From Tenacibaculum ovolyticum DSM 18103 (GTDB taxonomy: Bacteria; Bacteroidota; Bacteroidia; Flavobacteriales; Flavobacteriaceae): a stretch of DNA of 64,000 bases. The stretch spans positions 37,266 through 101,265 of the forward strand of contig NZ_AUMF01000018.1 in assembly GCF_000430545.1 (NCBI RefSeq), given 5' to 3'. The position numbers and the translations under genes are program-made. Below, piece after piece: positions 8,842 through 18,178 of the stretch (its first letter is position 1; every line of letters starts with the position of its first letter). The notes under the pieces were generated by a model. It had not been told where the DNA came from. It saw nothing but the letters and a program-made list of their open reading frames with translations, and searched no databases.

Positions 8842-8917
8842 TTATTTAGATTAAATAGTTTTAGTGAGAAGCAAATATATCTAGAGATAAGTTAATTAAA
8901 AAACTTATTTAGATTAA
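8842..8917. repeat. two 13-bp direct repeats, 63 bp apart, upstream of the AraC gene
   Basis: TTATTTAGATTAA occurs at 8842-8854 and again at 8905-8917. The start-to-start distance is 63 bp, close to six helical turns. AraC-family proteins bind direct repeats on one face of the helix, so this may be an operator. The motif is AT-rich, which weakens the case. Confidence 0.45.
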
Positions 8918-8987
8918 TTTTAAATAAAGAATTATTGATCTTCTCAAAAAAAAGAAATTTTTTAATTTGTAACAATATAATATGTTG

Positions 8988-9071
8988 GTACAGTGCTATT
9001 TTAAAATTAAAACTAATTTTAAAAATATATTACGCTCAGTTTTGGAGCTGGCGAAAATAATTACACTGTAC
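8988..9071. repeat. 84-bp multi-stem inverted-repeat segment
   Basis: The outer arms GTACAGTG (8988-8995) and CACTGTAC (9064-9071) are perfectly complementary. Inside lies a 10-bp hairpin, TTTTAAAATT (8999-9008) with AATTTTAAAA (9015-9024), and a short GCTC/GAGC stem (9034-9048). Together this could form a branched RNA or be a small degenerate mobile repeat. It lies just downstream of the M16 stop on the minus strand. Confidence 0.4.
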
Positions 9072-9131
9072 AGAAGAGGGAAAAACAGTTTTAATATTAT
9101 TTTTCTGAAGTAAACAAAGAAAAAGTACTTC

Positions 9132-11879
9132 TTATGGTTGTTGACTGATAACTTGGACTGTGTTTTTTTTAGGTTCTTTAAAATAAGCCTTTAAAAAGTT
9201 TTGCAGATTCTTTATAGTTAAAGACTCTAAAGTTTTTTTATAGTTATTTAGTTCATGTATAGAAATGTTGTTCGATAAGCTTTTGTGTAGACTAAATCCC
9301 CATGTATGAGTACTGGTACTATTAATAATAGTATTGTATTTTAGGATTAATTGTTGTTTGTAGCTATTAAAATCGTGCTTAGATAATGTTGTGCTAGCAA
9401 TAGAAGATAACATTTGTTTTAATTTGTCTTTAGAACGTTTAAGAACAGAAGGGTTGCATTGCCAGTTTATCTTTAAAATAGCTTGTTGATTTAAAATATC
9501 TTTTTCAATACTTACAAGAGGTGTATATACAAAACCTAAATTCTCTCTTAATAAAAGAGTTATTTTATCACGTAACATTCGCTCGCTTAGAGAGAGTAAT
9601 AAACTATTTTTTAAGTTAGCTTTATAGGGTAAATAGTAAATTTGTGTAACATCAGTATTGGTAGTAGTACTTTTTTTATTGTAAGTATAAGTGCTATCAG
9701 TAGTTTTAAGTTTAAATAAAGATTTGTTTTTTATTGATTTTGGATTTCTTTTAAGGTTACCAAAATAAGTATTGATTAAAGGTAGTATTTCTTCATTTTT
9801 AAAATTACCTGTTACAATAAATTGCCAATTGTTAGCAAAAGCGAAACATGAGTTATACCAATTTTTCATTTGATTTATGTCTAGCTTTTTGAATTCTTTT
9901 TCAGTAGTAGCACTTTTTCTATTTGGGTAATACATTCCTGAAAGTTCTGCAATTTTAAAATCAGATTTTATAGAAAAAGGGCTTTCGTATGTTGAGGATA
10001 AACTTTTAATCTCATCTGAAACAACTGATTTAAATTCTTTCTTATTAGAACGTGCAGCTGTCATTTTTAAATATAGGAATTTAAAAAAATGATTTATGTC
10101 TTCTGGGGAAGAGAAACCATAAATAGCGCTGCTTTTTTCAGTGGTAATTTGAGAAGCCCCCATTTTTTTATGTTCCATGAATGCTTCTAAATTTTCATAA
10201 TTTAAGTTACCAATACCGCCTAAATCCATATATGAAACTGTAGATTCTAGCTGATAATAAAGATCATCGGGAATATTTGATGTCCCTTTATTAGTAAAAC
10301 CAAGTATGCGAGTTTCATCAGTAGTTGTATTTATGGGTTTTAAGAATACTTTTACTCCATTTTTATATTCAACTTCTAAAATACCTAAGTTTTTGTGTTC
10401 TTTTTTTTTAATAGGGATTTTGGGAAATAGTTTACCTGCTTTTAAAATAGGAGTCTTTTTTTGTTTTTTACTTTTTTTTATAGGTGCTTTATAGCTGTAA
10501 TCTTTTAATGATAGTTGGTTTACTTTTGTTATAATGTTTTTTAAATCCTTTGTAGTGATACTTTTTTTCTTTTTTAAAGAATCGGTTATATAAACTCTTT
10601 TAATAGATGTTTTCCATAACTTTTTAGCAACTTTTTTAATGGTAATAGGTGTAATTTCTTTGGTTGAAATTAGGGATTTCTTTTTTATACCTAATTGAAT
10701 ATCGAACCATTCGTTGGCGTAAAAATTATTGGTCTTTGAAACTCTTCTAGTAGTATCCTTTTTAAGGTAATTTTTTAATTCTTCATTGGTAATGCCATAA
10801 AGAGCTAACCGTTTTAATTCGGTAAATACTTTAGTTAAATCAATTAAAGGAGTTGATGTTAAATTGCATTCAACAGAGGTATAGTATACATCTCCAAGAA
10901 AGTAATTACTACGAACAATCGGGTTTGTTTTTAAAGAAAGAATGGTGTCTAGTCGTTTAGAAATAACCTTAGTTAAAATATTTTTTACCTGTACTTCTTT
11001 TTTAGATTGAGGAGTGTGTTTTTCAGCTAAAGTTATAATCAGTTGAGGTTTTTTAATTTTTTCTGATATATTTAAAGCTGCAGTAGTGTTTAAGCCTTTA
11101 AAAAAGTTTTTTGAGACAGAGTTTTTGTGGGTGTTTTTAATGTTATAGAATGTAGTCTCTATTGCTTTTTTTGCTTTATTGATAGAGATATCACCGATAA
11201 TAAATAGACTAGAAGCATGAGGTTGATACCATTTTTTATAAAATTTATTTAACTTTTTAGAAGTAATTTCATTTATGCTTTTAGAAGTGCCAATGGCTAA
11301 TCTTTTAAGATACCTAGATCGCCCAAGTTTAAATAAAAATAAAGAATCAGCTTTGACAGCAGCTTCTTTTTCTGCCAAAACAATTTTTTGCTGTGTATAA
11401 ATATCTTTTTTACTTAAAGATAAATCGTTTAAAATATCAGCAAAAAAATGAAGTGTTTTCTTTATAGTGGTTGCTGAAACAACTTTAGGGAAGTTAATTT
11501 CGTATAAGGTGTAGTTGTAATTTGTTGTAGCATTAAAATTTACCCCTATTTGTAATCCTTCAGATTTTAAAAACTGAACAAAAGAATCGTTTATAAAACG
11601 TTTGCCCCCATTAAAAGCCATATGTTCTAAAAAATGGGCATAACCTAATTGTTTGTCAGTTTCATTAATTGAACCTGTTTTTACTAAAAAATAGAAAAGT
11701 GTTTCATTAACGTTTTTGTTTTTTTGAATGGTGTACTCCATTCCATTTTTTAACTTATTGGAAAGTAAAAAGTTTTCTTTTTTTTGGAAAGCGTGTGTTT
11801 TTATACTTGTAAAGCATAAGAAGATGAACACTTCTATAAATATTAGTAGTAGTTTGGTTGATTGGCTAGAAGTGCTCAT
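9132..11879 (-). CDS. M16 family (insulinase/pitrilysin) metallopeptidase, secreted
   Basis: The 915-residue protein has an N-terminal hydrophobic signal (about 8-30) and the inverted zinc motif HFLEH at 82-86, with a downstream glutamate in VLAEKEAA near residue 170 as the likely third ligand. A second M16 domain without the motif follows, the usual two-lobed arrangement of pitrilysin-like proteases, which close around and degrade peptides. It is last in a minus-strand operon behind SusC, SusD and a surface lipoprotein, 31 bases after the lipoprotein gene. The context suggests degradation of imported peptides in the periplasm. Bacterial M16 proteins of this size are common in Bacteroidota. 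Confidence 0.9.
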   Translation of the reverse strand: MSTSSQSTKLLLIFIEVFIFLCFTSIKTHAFQKKENFLLSNKLKNGMEYTIQKNKNVNETLFYFLVKTGSINETDKQLGYAHFLEHMAFNGGKRFINDSFVQFLKSEGLQIGVNFNATTNYNYTLYEINFPKVVSATTIKKTLHFFADILNDLSLSKKDIYTQQKIVLAEKEAAVKADSLFLFKLGRSRYLKRLAIGTSKSINEITSKKLNKFYKKWYQPHASSLFIIGDISINKAKKAIETTFYNIKNTHKNSVSKNFFKGLNTTAALNISEKIKKPQLIITLAEKHTPQSKKEVQVKNILTKVISKRLDTILSLKTNPIVRSNYFLGDVYYTSVECNLTSTPLIDLTKVFTELKRLALYGITNEELKNYLKKDTTRRVSKTNNFYANEWFDIQLGIKKKSLISTKEITPITIKKVAKKLWKTSIKRVYITDSLKKKKSITTKDLKNIITKVNQLSLKDYSYKAPIKKSKKQKKTPILKAGKLFPKIPIKKKEHKNLGILEVEYKNGVKVFLKPINTTTDETRILGFTNKGTSNIPDDLYYQLESTVSYMDLGGIGNLNYENLEAFMEHKKMGASQITTEKSSAIYGFSSPEDINHFFKFLYLKMTAARSNKKEFKSVVSDEIKSLSSTYESPFSIKSDFKIAELSGMYYPNRKSATTEKEFKKLDINQMKNWYNSCFAFANNWQFIVTGNFKNEEILPLINTYFGNLKRNPKSIKNKSLFKLKTTDSTYTYNKKSTTTNTDVTQIYYLPYKANLKNSLLLSLSERMLRDKITLLLRENLGFVYTPLVSIEKDILNQQAILKINWQCNPSVLKRSKDKLKQMLSSIASTTLSKHDFNSYKQQLILKYNTIINSTSTHTWGFSLHKSLSNNISIHELNNYKKTLESLTIKNLQNFLKAYFKEPKKNTVQVISQQP

Positions 11880-11910
11880 CTTAAAAAATAATTGTTTGTT
11901 ATTAGATATT

Positions 11911-13143
11911 TTAGTTAGGTTGTGTAAACTTAACAGTTACGATATCATAACCTCCTGAAGAATTATGATCTGTATTAAATTTAAAGTTCATCTGTTCGGT
12001 AGAATAACTAGCCTCTGGTTTAATCCAATTGTTTTCACCCCAATCATCCGACAAAATAGTGCTATAACCTATGTAAAAATTAGGATGTATTGATTCATAA
12101 GATAAGTTCTCTTTCAATTCGGTGTTATTCTCAGATAATTTAACCAATTCATTCCATAAAGGAAATTCATATTGAAAATCTACAGCGGCTAAAGTTTTAG
12201 TTGTATTAGGGTCTAATAAATTAGTACGAATTTCATATGTATTGTTTTCACGTACAAAATCAATATTACCATCAGCTTTAAACTCTAATTCATCAACTTT
12301 TACATTAAAAGGGTATTCTTTATTCTTCCATTTATTTACTTTTTCATCACCTAAAGCTTTTAAAATTATTTTTGGTGCCGGAACATAAATTTGATCCCAA
12401 GTTTCAGTATTTAAAATAGTCTCATTTCTAAAAACATACTGTAAATATTCTGATAAACCCAAAGCATTTTGTGTCATAACTAATAAAGGCTTGTCTTTAG
12501 TTGCTTTCTCACTTAAAGTAATATGTGTAATACCTTTGTAAGTTAAATTTTGTGAAGTTTCGAATACAGAAACACCTCCATTTCCTGCAGTAATTACCTC
12601 TACTTCAACAGGAATTTTACCAATCCATTTAGAAATATCAATACCTTGTGATTGATAATGCTTGATTAACGCTTGTTGCTCAGTAGTTAAAGGGGTGATT
12701 CCTTCTTCTGCTTTAAGAGTTACGATATAATTATCGGCTAAATATAACTTATTAGTTATTCCTTGATAATCTTTTATAGCAAACGTTAGGTTTAAATTAT
12801 CTGCTAATACATTTTCAGCATCTGGCTTTTGTACAGCAGTTACAGTTAAGATTCCTTTAGTTTGATTTTTAGTAATAATTACTGGATCAATACTTAATAA
12901 ATTAGGATAATTTACTAGTTCCTCTAGGTCAAAATTAATAGTGATATCTTGTTTAAAAGCGCTACTTAATACTATGTCGTATACAAAAGTAGCTGCTTCT
13001 CCTTCTATTACCTCGGTAGATCCTTTATTTATTAAAGTTACACTTACATCACCTGAAAAACTAGGTATAGCATCATCTTCACTACAAGATGTTAATATGG
13101 TACTTGCTATAAGTACAAAAAATAGGGATTTAAAAATTCTCAT
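11911..13143 (-). CDS. uncharacterised surface lipoprotein of the SusCD operon (possibly DUF4929-like)
   Basis: This 410-residue protein starts with a lipoprotein signal ending at Cys20 (LTSCSEDD). The acidic residues after the cysteine fit the flavobacterial surface-export signal. The first 130 residues look like a Calx-beta/Ig-type beta domain (VTLINKGSTEVIEGEAATF). The rest has no motif I know well. From memory it resembles the Bacteroidota family DUF4929, which I could not check. It lies 28 bases after the SusD gene, where SusE/F-type glycan- or peptide-binding lipoproteins usually lie, so it may bind the substrate at the surface. Confidence 0.72.
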   Translation of the reverse strand: MRIFKSLFFVLIASTILTSCSEDDAIPSFSGDVSVTLINKGSTEVIEGEAATFVYDIVLSSAFKQDITINFDLEELVNYPNLLSIDPVIITKNQTKGILTVTAVQKPDAENVLADNLNLTFAIKDYQGITNKLYLADNYIVTLKAEEGITPLTTEQQALIKHYQSQGIDISKWIGKIPVEVEVITAGNGGVSVFETSQNLTYKGITHITLSEKATKDKPLLVMTQNALGLSEYLQYVFRNETILNTETWDQIYVPAPKIILKALGDEKVNKWKNKEYPFNVKVDELEFKADGNIDFVRENNTYEIRTNLLDPNTTKTLAAVDFQYEFPLWNELVKLSENNTELKENLSYESIHPNFYIGYSTILSDDWGENNWIKPEASYSTEQMNFKFNTDHNSSGGYDIVTVKFTQPN

Positions 13144-13171
13144 GATTATTTAATTTTACTTTATTTATTAA

Positions 13172-14530
13172 TTACCAATTCGGGTTTTGTTGATTTTGAA
13201 TGGCCTTGTTATTCGATATTTCACTTTGGGGGACTGGTAATAACCACCTGTAATCGTCAGGTTGTATCGTAAATAAATGGTTATTGTTGGTGTCATTTAC
13301 TTTCGGGAGTTTTAACGATTGTTGTTTTAAATCGAAATAACGATTACCCTCACCTACAAATTCTTTTTGTTTGTCTTTTAATAATTCGCTCAGAAAAACA
13401 GTTCCAGAGCTTATTATAGGGTTTGCTTTTCGGATTATTAAAAGATTATTTATAGTTTCTTTTGCTTCAATTTCTTTATTTAAGGCTGCTAAACTTTGAG
13501 CTTTTATATAATATAGCTCAGCTGTTCTAAGCATAATAATTGGTGTATTGGTTTTTTCAACCGTATTATTTCTATATTTCTTTAAGAAATTAACTTTAAT
13601 AATTGAATTGTCAATTAGTCTAAAATCTTCATTGATAAAGCTATTAGCTAAACGAGTATCGTTAGTATTGTAGCTAATTGATGATTTTACGTAAAACTCA
13701 TCGTTATGTTTAGTAGCATCATAAATAGCACTATAATAAAAAGATTCACCATCAAAAGTTAATAAAGCTTCATTATTGTTATTTGGTGCTAGCCAAACGG
13801 TATCTAAATCATCATTTTTTAAAGGTAAGTTGGTAATTACTTGAGAGCTTAAATCAATAGCTTTTTGATAGGCCCCCCAGTTAAAATAAAGTTTAGTTAA
13901 TAAGGCTTTCGTACTGTTTTTTGAAAAACGTAAATTTGTACTATTCTCTTCTGGAAATAAATTAATTGCTTTTAGTAGTAATTTTTCAACTGCCAAATAA
14001 CTAGCTTCTTGTGTACTTCTTGGAAGTTCAGCTGAAGCTATTTGGTCTTTTAATACAATTCCTAAACCATTTGAATTATAGTTTGAGCAGTATAATTGTA
14101 TAAGTTCAAAATAAGCATAGGCTTTTAAGCATAAAGCTTGTGCTTCAATGTATTTTAATTGATTAGAATCGTCAGTATTGGTCGTTTCTATAAAAGGAAT
14201 TCGACTAAGTAATACGTTCGATTTTGTATTTACATCATAATAAGCAGCCCATAAAGAATTAGATAAAAGAACCAATTCTTTTGCATTCCATTTATATAAA
14301 TTGTAGCTAGATAAGTTGTCGTCTATGGTGTGGTTTGGATATAAATCGTCTGCTAATTTTGAGAAAATGACCCTTTCGGTAGGAAAAGCATTGTAAATAC
14401 CAGATAAACTTTCGTTAGCTGTTGCTACGTTATCTATGGCATCTAATCCAGTTATTTGGTCTTCTACAGGCAAATCTAAACTACACGCTATGTTTACTAT
14501 AAATAGTAATAAATAAATTATTTTTTTCAT
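13172..14530 (-). CDS. SusD/RagB-family nutrient-binding outer membrane lipoprotein
   Basis: The 452-residue protein has a short lipoprotein signal with Cys16 (NIACSLD), the SusD N-terminal pattern around GLDAIDNVATANESLSGIYNAF, TPR-like helices in the middle, and the typical end where the R-G-NRYFDLKQ segment (EGNRYFDLK) is followed by WLLPVPQSEI-NPNW. SusD caps its partner SusC and captures ligand at the cell surface. It directly follows the SusC gene, 18 bases apart. The pairing with an M16 peptidase suggests that the ligand is a peptide and not a glycan, which is inference. Confidence 0.93.
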   Translation of the reverse strand: MKKIIYLLLFIVNIACSLDLPVEDQITGLDAIDNVATANESLSGIYNAFPTERVIFSKLADDLYPNHTIDDNLSSYNLYKWNAKELVLLSNSLWAAYYDVNTKSNVLLSRIPFIETTNTDDSNQLKYIEAQALCLKAYAYFELIQLYCSNYNSNGLGIVLKDQIASAELPRSTQEASYLAVEKLLLKAINLFPEENSTNLRFSKNSTKALLTKLYFNWGAYQKAIDLSSQVITNLPLKNDDLDTVWLAPNNNNEALLTFDGESFYYSAIYDATKHNDEFYVKSSISYNTNDTRLANSFINEDFRLIDNSIIKVNFLKKYRNNTVEKTNTPIIMLRTAELYYIKAQSLAALNKEIEAKETINNLLIIRKANPIISSGTVFLSELLKDKQKEFVGEGNRYFDLKQQSLKLPKVNDTNNNHLFTIQPDDYRWLLPVPQSEISNNKAIQNQQNPNW

Positions 14531-14548
14531 TGTTATCTTATTTATATC

Positions 14549-17500
14549 TTAAAAAGTAATATTGGTACCAAAGGTTAGAATAGGCTGTGAAGAGCCTTGT
14601 AGATTTCCTGATTCTGGATCACCTCCACCAAAATTAGTCCATGTGTAAACATTGCTTACCTGAGTATAGATTCCCCAGTTTTTAATAAAACCGTTGCTTA
14701 TTTTTTGAAGCATTTGATTGTCAAAATTGTAGCGTAACATTACGTTGTTAAGTCTAATGAAATCTGTGCTGCTAATATTTTGTGTATTGGCTAAGTTGTT
14801 TAACCCACCAAATTGATTGGTGTGTAAATTTAATGTTGGGTATGTTTTATTTACATCTCCAATGGTAAACCAAGTTTGATTTAATTGCCCTGCATTAAGA
14901 TTTTTATGTACATCTTCTTCACTATAGACTTTACTTCTATTAGTATGTACTGCTTTACCGCCAAAACTGTAATAAATATCAAGACCTAATTGCCAATTTT
15001 TATAACTTAAATTATGAAACCATCCACCTGTAAATGGAGGTGTAGCTCTACCTAAAACAATAAAGTCTTCTTTGTTTGGTTTTTCGGTATTTCCATCAAA
15101 ACTATTCCCATCTTTTCTTTGGAATAAAGGGTGTCCATCTGCTGGATTGATTCCTAGAGAAACTAAGCCGTAAATAATATCTGTTGGTTGTCCTTCTTGA
15201 TAATCAGGATATGAATAACCATCTTCTTTATTCGTTACATTAAGTGTTGGGCCGTCATATAAATCGACTACTTTATTTCTATTATAAGAAAAGGTAGCTG
15301 AAGTATTCCAGTGAAAAGCACTGTTTTTTATAAGCGTAGTATTTAATGATATCTCTAATCCTTCATTATCCATAACGCCTACATTTTTTAATTGCTGTGT
15401 AAAACCATTAGAAGGAGGAATAGATACAGTTAGTAACATATCTCTTGTTCTTCTGTGATATACTTCTGCTGTTAAATTAAAAAGATTAAATAATTGTAAG
15501 TCAACTCCAAAATTTATAGAGGTGTTTTCTTCGGGACGTAAATCTTTATTAAATAAATTTAGTAATGAGAAATCACGAATTCCTAGATAGCTGTTGGTTG
15601 TATAACTGAAGGTAGGAATAGCTAAGGAAGGAGAAATACCCGCCAAACTAGCCGTGACACCATAACTAGCACGTAATTTTAATCTATTTAACCATGAATT
15701 ATTTTTTAAAAAAGATTCATTACTTAAAGTATATCCAATACCCGTTGCCCAAAAGGTGTTCCAACGTTTATCGCTAGGTAATAGGGATGAAGCATCTCTT
15801 TTGTAACTACCATAAACATCTATTTTATCATTCCAATCATATAAAGTTGAAAAACCAAAACCTAATGTAGCTTCCTGTATTTTAGAAGAAGAAGTTTTTG
15901 CTCTAGTAGCTCCAGTTAAGCTATTATTAATACCTGCACCAGAAAGTAATTTACTAGGTAAACCATGCCCACTAATTCCAATAAAATCATTGGTAGACTT
16001 ATAGTAATCCATATTGGCACTAAAAGAAAGATTATGTTTGCCTAAGTTTAAGTTATAATTTAAACGAGTATTAGTGTTTAAATTAGTATTCACCACTTTT
16101 GTTTTAGAGACTTGCCCTCGTTCATTAACAGGAGTTCCTTTTATTATTTCTGAATAAGCAGTAGGAGGTATTATAGATAAACTTTCATTCACTAAATAAT
16201 CGATACCAACTACAGTAGCGATGTTTAAATTTTTAGCTAGTTTGGCTGTTATATTAGCTGAAAAATTAAAACGATTATCGTCTGAAGTTTTATTGTATTG
16301 GTTAATTAATTCTTTAAAGGTATATCCGTTGTAAGAGATTAATTTTCCAACATTTTTTTGTTCATAAGGATTTAATTGGTAAATCAAATTAGTAGGTGAA
16401 TGAGTAGAGCCATGAGGCGTTTTGCTTTCAGAAAAACCAAAACCAGCATTAAACATTGAGTATATGTTTTTTGAAACGTTGTATTCGTAATTTAACCTAC
16501 CCGTAAATCGGTTAATTTCATTACCGTCAAATTTACCTCCGTGATTAGAAAAATTACCAGAAACATAAAACTTACTAGTATCATTACCTCCACGTGTACT
16601 AATGTTGTAAGATTGATAGGTGCTAATACGAGCCAGTTCATTAAACCAATTTGTGTTAATATTTTTTATTGAATCAAGCTTTTGTTTTCCATTAATAACT
16701 AACTGTTCAATATTAGGATTGCCACTAAATGTTTTTCTTATAAACGCTTCAGATAAATAATATCCAGGAGTAGCTTTATTCTTAGATAAACGCTCAAAAG
16801 CTAATTTTTCTTCGGTTGCCATCATAGATCTATTTGGTTTTCCTTTAAATGTTATTCCTTGTTGAAAAGAAAAAGCATATTGAGTGTCTCCATTAATACC
16901 ACGTTTACTAGTAATTTCTATAACTCCATTAGAAGCCTTTACTCCGTATAAGGCATTTGCAGTAGCGTCTTTTAATACTTTTATTTCATCAATATCATTC
17001 ACATTTAAAGTAGCAAAAGCATCAGCAGATATTATTTGTCCGTCCAATACAAATAAAGGTTGATTGGCTTTATTGTCTAGCAATTCACGCTGTTCATCGG
17101 TTAATTTGCTATTTGTTGGTGTTTTTATTGGGAGTGTAGAAGTACCTCTAATTCTAATTTTTAAAGGTTTGCCTAATTCACCACTAGTTCTTATTGTTAA
17201 ACCTGCTACTTGCCCTTGTAAAGGTTGTAATGCATTAACGGTAGGTTTATTTATTAATTTTTGCGATTTAATTGTAGTAATAGCACCTGTAGCTTTACGT
17301 AAATCGATATCGTTAATGTTTTTTTTAGCAATTATTTCAACTTCATTTAATAATTCAGCAAGTGGCTCTAAAGTTATAGTTAAAGATTTGTTGTTATTAG
17401 GAAGGATAAGTGTTTTTGTTTTGTAGCCTATATAACTAAAAGTTAATTTAGAGGTGGCTATTATTTTAAAATGACCATTTAAGTCTGTATATACACCTGT

Positions 17501-17635
17501 TTTTTTGTATTCGTTAACAATGGTTACGCCAATTAAAGGTTCTTTATTGTAAACGTCAATTACCTTACCTGAAATCAATTTTTGAGCTGTAATATTAATT
17601 GTAATAAACAATAATATAAGAAACACTTTGTTCAT
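14549..17635 (-). CDS. SusC/RagA-family TonB-dependent outer membrane transporter
   Basis: This 1028-residue protein has a signal peptide ending in ITAQ, a carboxypeptidase-regulatory domain (ISGKVIDVYNKEPLIGVTI, about 21-95), a plug domain (about 110-245, with FVLDGQIISADAFATLNVNDIDEIKVLKDATANALYGVKASNGVI-type signatures), and a long beta-barrel that ends in FGTNITF with the terminal phenylalanine. It imports large ligands with TonB energy. It is the first gene of the SusC-SusD-lipoprotein-M16 operon. A TACTTTTG box lies 28-35 bases upstream. No glycoside hydrolase or anti-sigma factor is adjacent, unlike polysaccharide loci. Confidence 0.95.
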   Translation of the reverse strand: MNKVFLILLFITINITAQKLISGKVIDVYNKEPLIGVTIVNEYKKTGVYTDLNGHFKIIATSKLTFSYIGYKTKTLILPNNNKSLTITLEPLAELLNEVEIIAKKNINDIDLRKATGAITTIKSQKLINKPTVNALQPLQGQVAGLTIRTSGELGKPLKIRIRGTSTLPIKTPTNSKLTDEQRELLDNKANQPLFVLDGQIISADAFATLNVNDIDEIKVLKDATANALYGVKASNGVIEITSKRGINGDTQYAFSFQQGITFKGKPNRSMMATEEKLAFERLSKNKATPGYYLSEAFIRKTFSGNPNIEQLVINGKQKLDSIKNINTNWFNELARISTYQSYNISTRGGNDTSKFYVSGNFSNHGGKFDGNEINRFTGRLNYEYNVSKNIYSMFNAGFGFSESKTPHGSTHSPTNLIYQLNPYEQKNVGKLISYNGYTFKELINQYNKTSDDNRFNFSANITAKLAKNLNIATVVGIDYLVNESLSIIPPTAYSEIIKGTPVNERGQVSKTKVVNTNLNTNTRLNYNLNLGKHNLSFSANMDYYKSTNDFIGISGHGLPSKLLSGAGINNSLTGATRAKTSSSKIQEATLGFGFSTLYDWNDKIDVYGSYKRDASSLLPSDKRWNTFWATGIGYTLSNESFLKNNSWLNRLKLRASYGVTASLAGISPSLAIPTFSYTTNSYLGIRDFSLLNLFNKDLRPEENTSINFGVDLQLFNLFNLTAEVYHRRTRDMLLTVSIPPSNGFTQQLKNVGVMDNEGLEISLNTTLIKNSAFHWNTSATFSYNRNKVVDLYDGPTLNVTNKEDGYSYPDYQEGQPTDIIYGLVSLGINPADGHPLFQRKDGNSFDGNTEKPNKEDFIVLGRATPPFTGGWFHNLSYKNWQLGLDIYYSFGGKAVHTNRSKVYSEEDVHKNLNAGQLNQTWFTIGDVNKTYPTLNLHTNQFGGLNNLANTQNISSTDFIRLNNVMLRYNFDNQMLQKISNGFIKNWGIYTQVSNVYTWTNFGGGDPESGNLQGSSQPILTFGTNITF

Positions 17636-17662
17636 TTATTTAGATTTAATAAAAATAGAGCG

Positions 17663-17670
17663 CAAAAGTA
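17663..17670 (-). promoter_or_regulatory. TAnnTTTG promoter element for the SusC operon
   Basis: The minus strand reads TACTTTTG here, 28 bases before the SusC start. It fits the Bacteroidota -7 consensus. I found no TTG at the best upstream distance. Confidence 0.55.
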
Positions 17671-18015
17671 TTATTTATTCAGTTAATAAAGAGTATATGT
17701 ATTTAAAAAAAGAATCTTTAAAGTGTTAAAGTTTACTGAGTGTTATTGGTTCTTTAGTCTAGGGTGTTGATAAGTAGTTGATTCGTGTTGTTTTAGTGTT
17801 AGCTCAATAATGATGCATATTATGGGGTATTCTTTGGAAAACATGTGAAAAATATATGTTTTACTGATATTAATGGACTTTATAAATAAATTTCTCAATT
17901 TTTTTAGATGCTAATAGAATAGTATTTTTTCTGTTTTGAGATTTATAAATAAGTTTTGGGTTATCAAAAATCATCTTTTTTAGATGACATATAAGAGGTG
18001 TGAGTAAGTGTATAA
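17671..18015. other. gene-free stretch between the SusC promoter and the tRNA
   Basis: Nothing codes here that I can support. The only structure seen is a weak 6-bp hairpin, TCATCT (17971-17976) with AGATGA (17982-17987). The stretch contains the rest of the SusC upstream region. Confidence 0.6.
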
Positions 18016-18050
18016 AAACAAAAAAGCATCAACAAAAGTTGATGCTTTAA
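18016..18050 (-). terminator. intrinsic terminator of the tRNA gene
   Basis: AAAGCATCAAC and GTTGATGCTTT pair perfectly over a 4-base loop. On the minus strand a T-rich tract follows, directly after the tRNA 3' end. Confidence 0.88.
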
Positions 18051-18127
18051 TGGTGGTCCCACGAGGACTCGAACCTCGGACCACCTGATTATGAGTCAGG
18101 TGCTCTAACCAACTGAGCTATAGGACC
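18051..18127 (-). tRNA. tRNA with anticodon CAU (elongator Met, or Ile2 after lysidine modification)
   Basis: The minus strand folds as a 77-nt cloverleaf. It has acceptor arm GGTCCTA with TGGGACC, D-arm AGCTCAGTTGGTTAGAGC, anticodon arm CCTGA-CTCATAA-TCAGG with anticodon CAT, and T-arm CGAGG-TTCGAGT-CCTCG. The 3' CCA is encoded. The acceptor begins with a normal G1-C72 pair, so it is not the initiator. Elongator Met and CAU-Ile cannot be separated confidently by eye. Confidence 0.95.
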
Positions 18128-18142
18128 GTTAAATTAGGACTG

Positions 18143-18150
18143 CAAAAATA
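18143..18150 (-). promoter_or_regulatory. TAnnTTTG promoter element for the tRNA
   Basis: The minus strand reads TATTTTTG, 15 bases before the first base of the tRNA. It is the same -7 element seen before several protein genes here. Confidence 0.55.
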
Positions 18151-18178
18151 GTACTTTTTTTAGAATAAAAAAGTTTTT

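Larger units (their letters stand above)
8674..9131. other. 458-bp intergenic region between the AraC gene and the M16 peptidase gene
   Basis: This is AT-rich and holds no convincing gene. It contains the upstream region of the AraC gene, two identical 13-bp direct repeats, and a multi-stem inverted-repeat segment (both listed separately). I found no exact TAnnTTTG box in the 100 bases before the AraC start, and no good terminator for the M16 gene that ends at 9132. Confidence 0.7.

Noticed and set aside
8674..9131. Fur box in front of the AraC gene
   Set aside because: ATTAATAATTAATAATGA-like words occur, but this DNA is so AT-rich that the match to the Fur consensus is not meaningful.
17064..17426. 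120-codon open frame opposite the SusC gene
   Set aside because: It is antisense to a strongly conserved plug domain and has no family resemblance.
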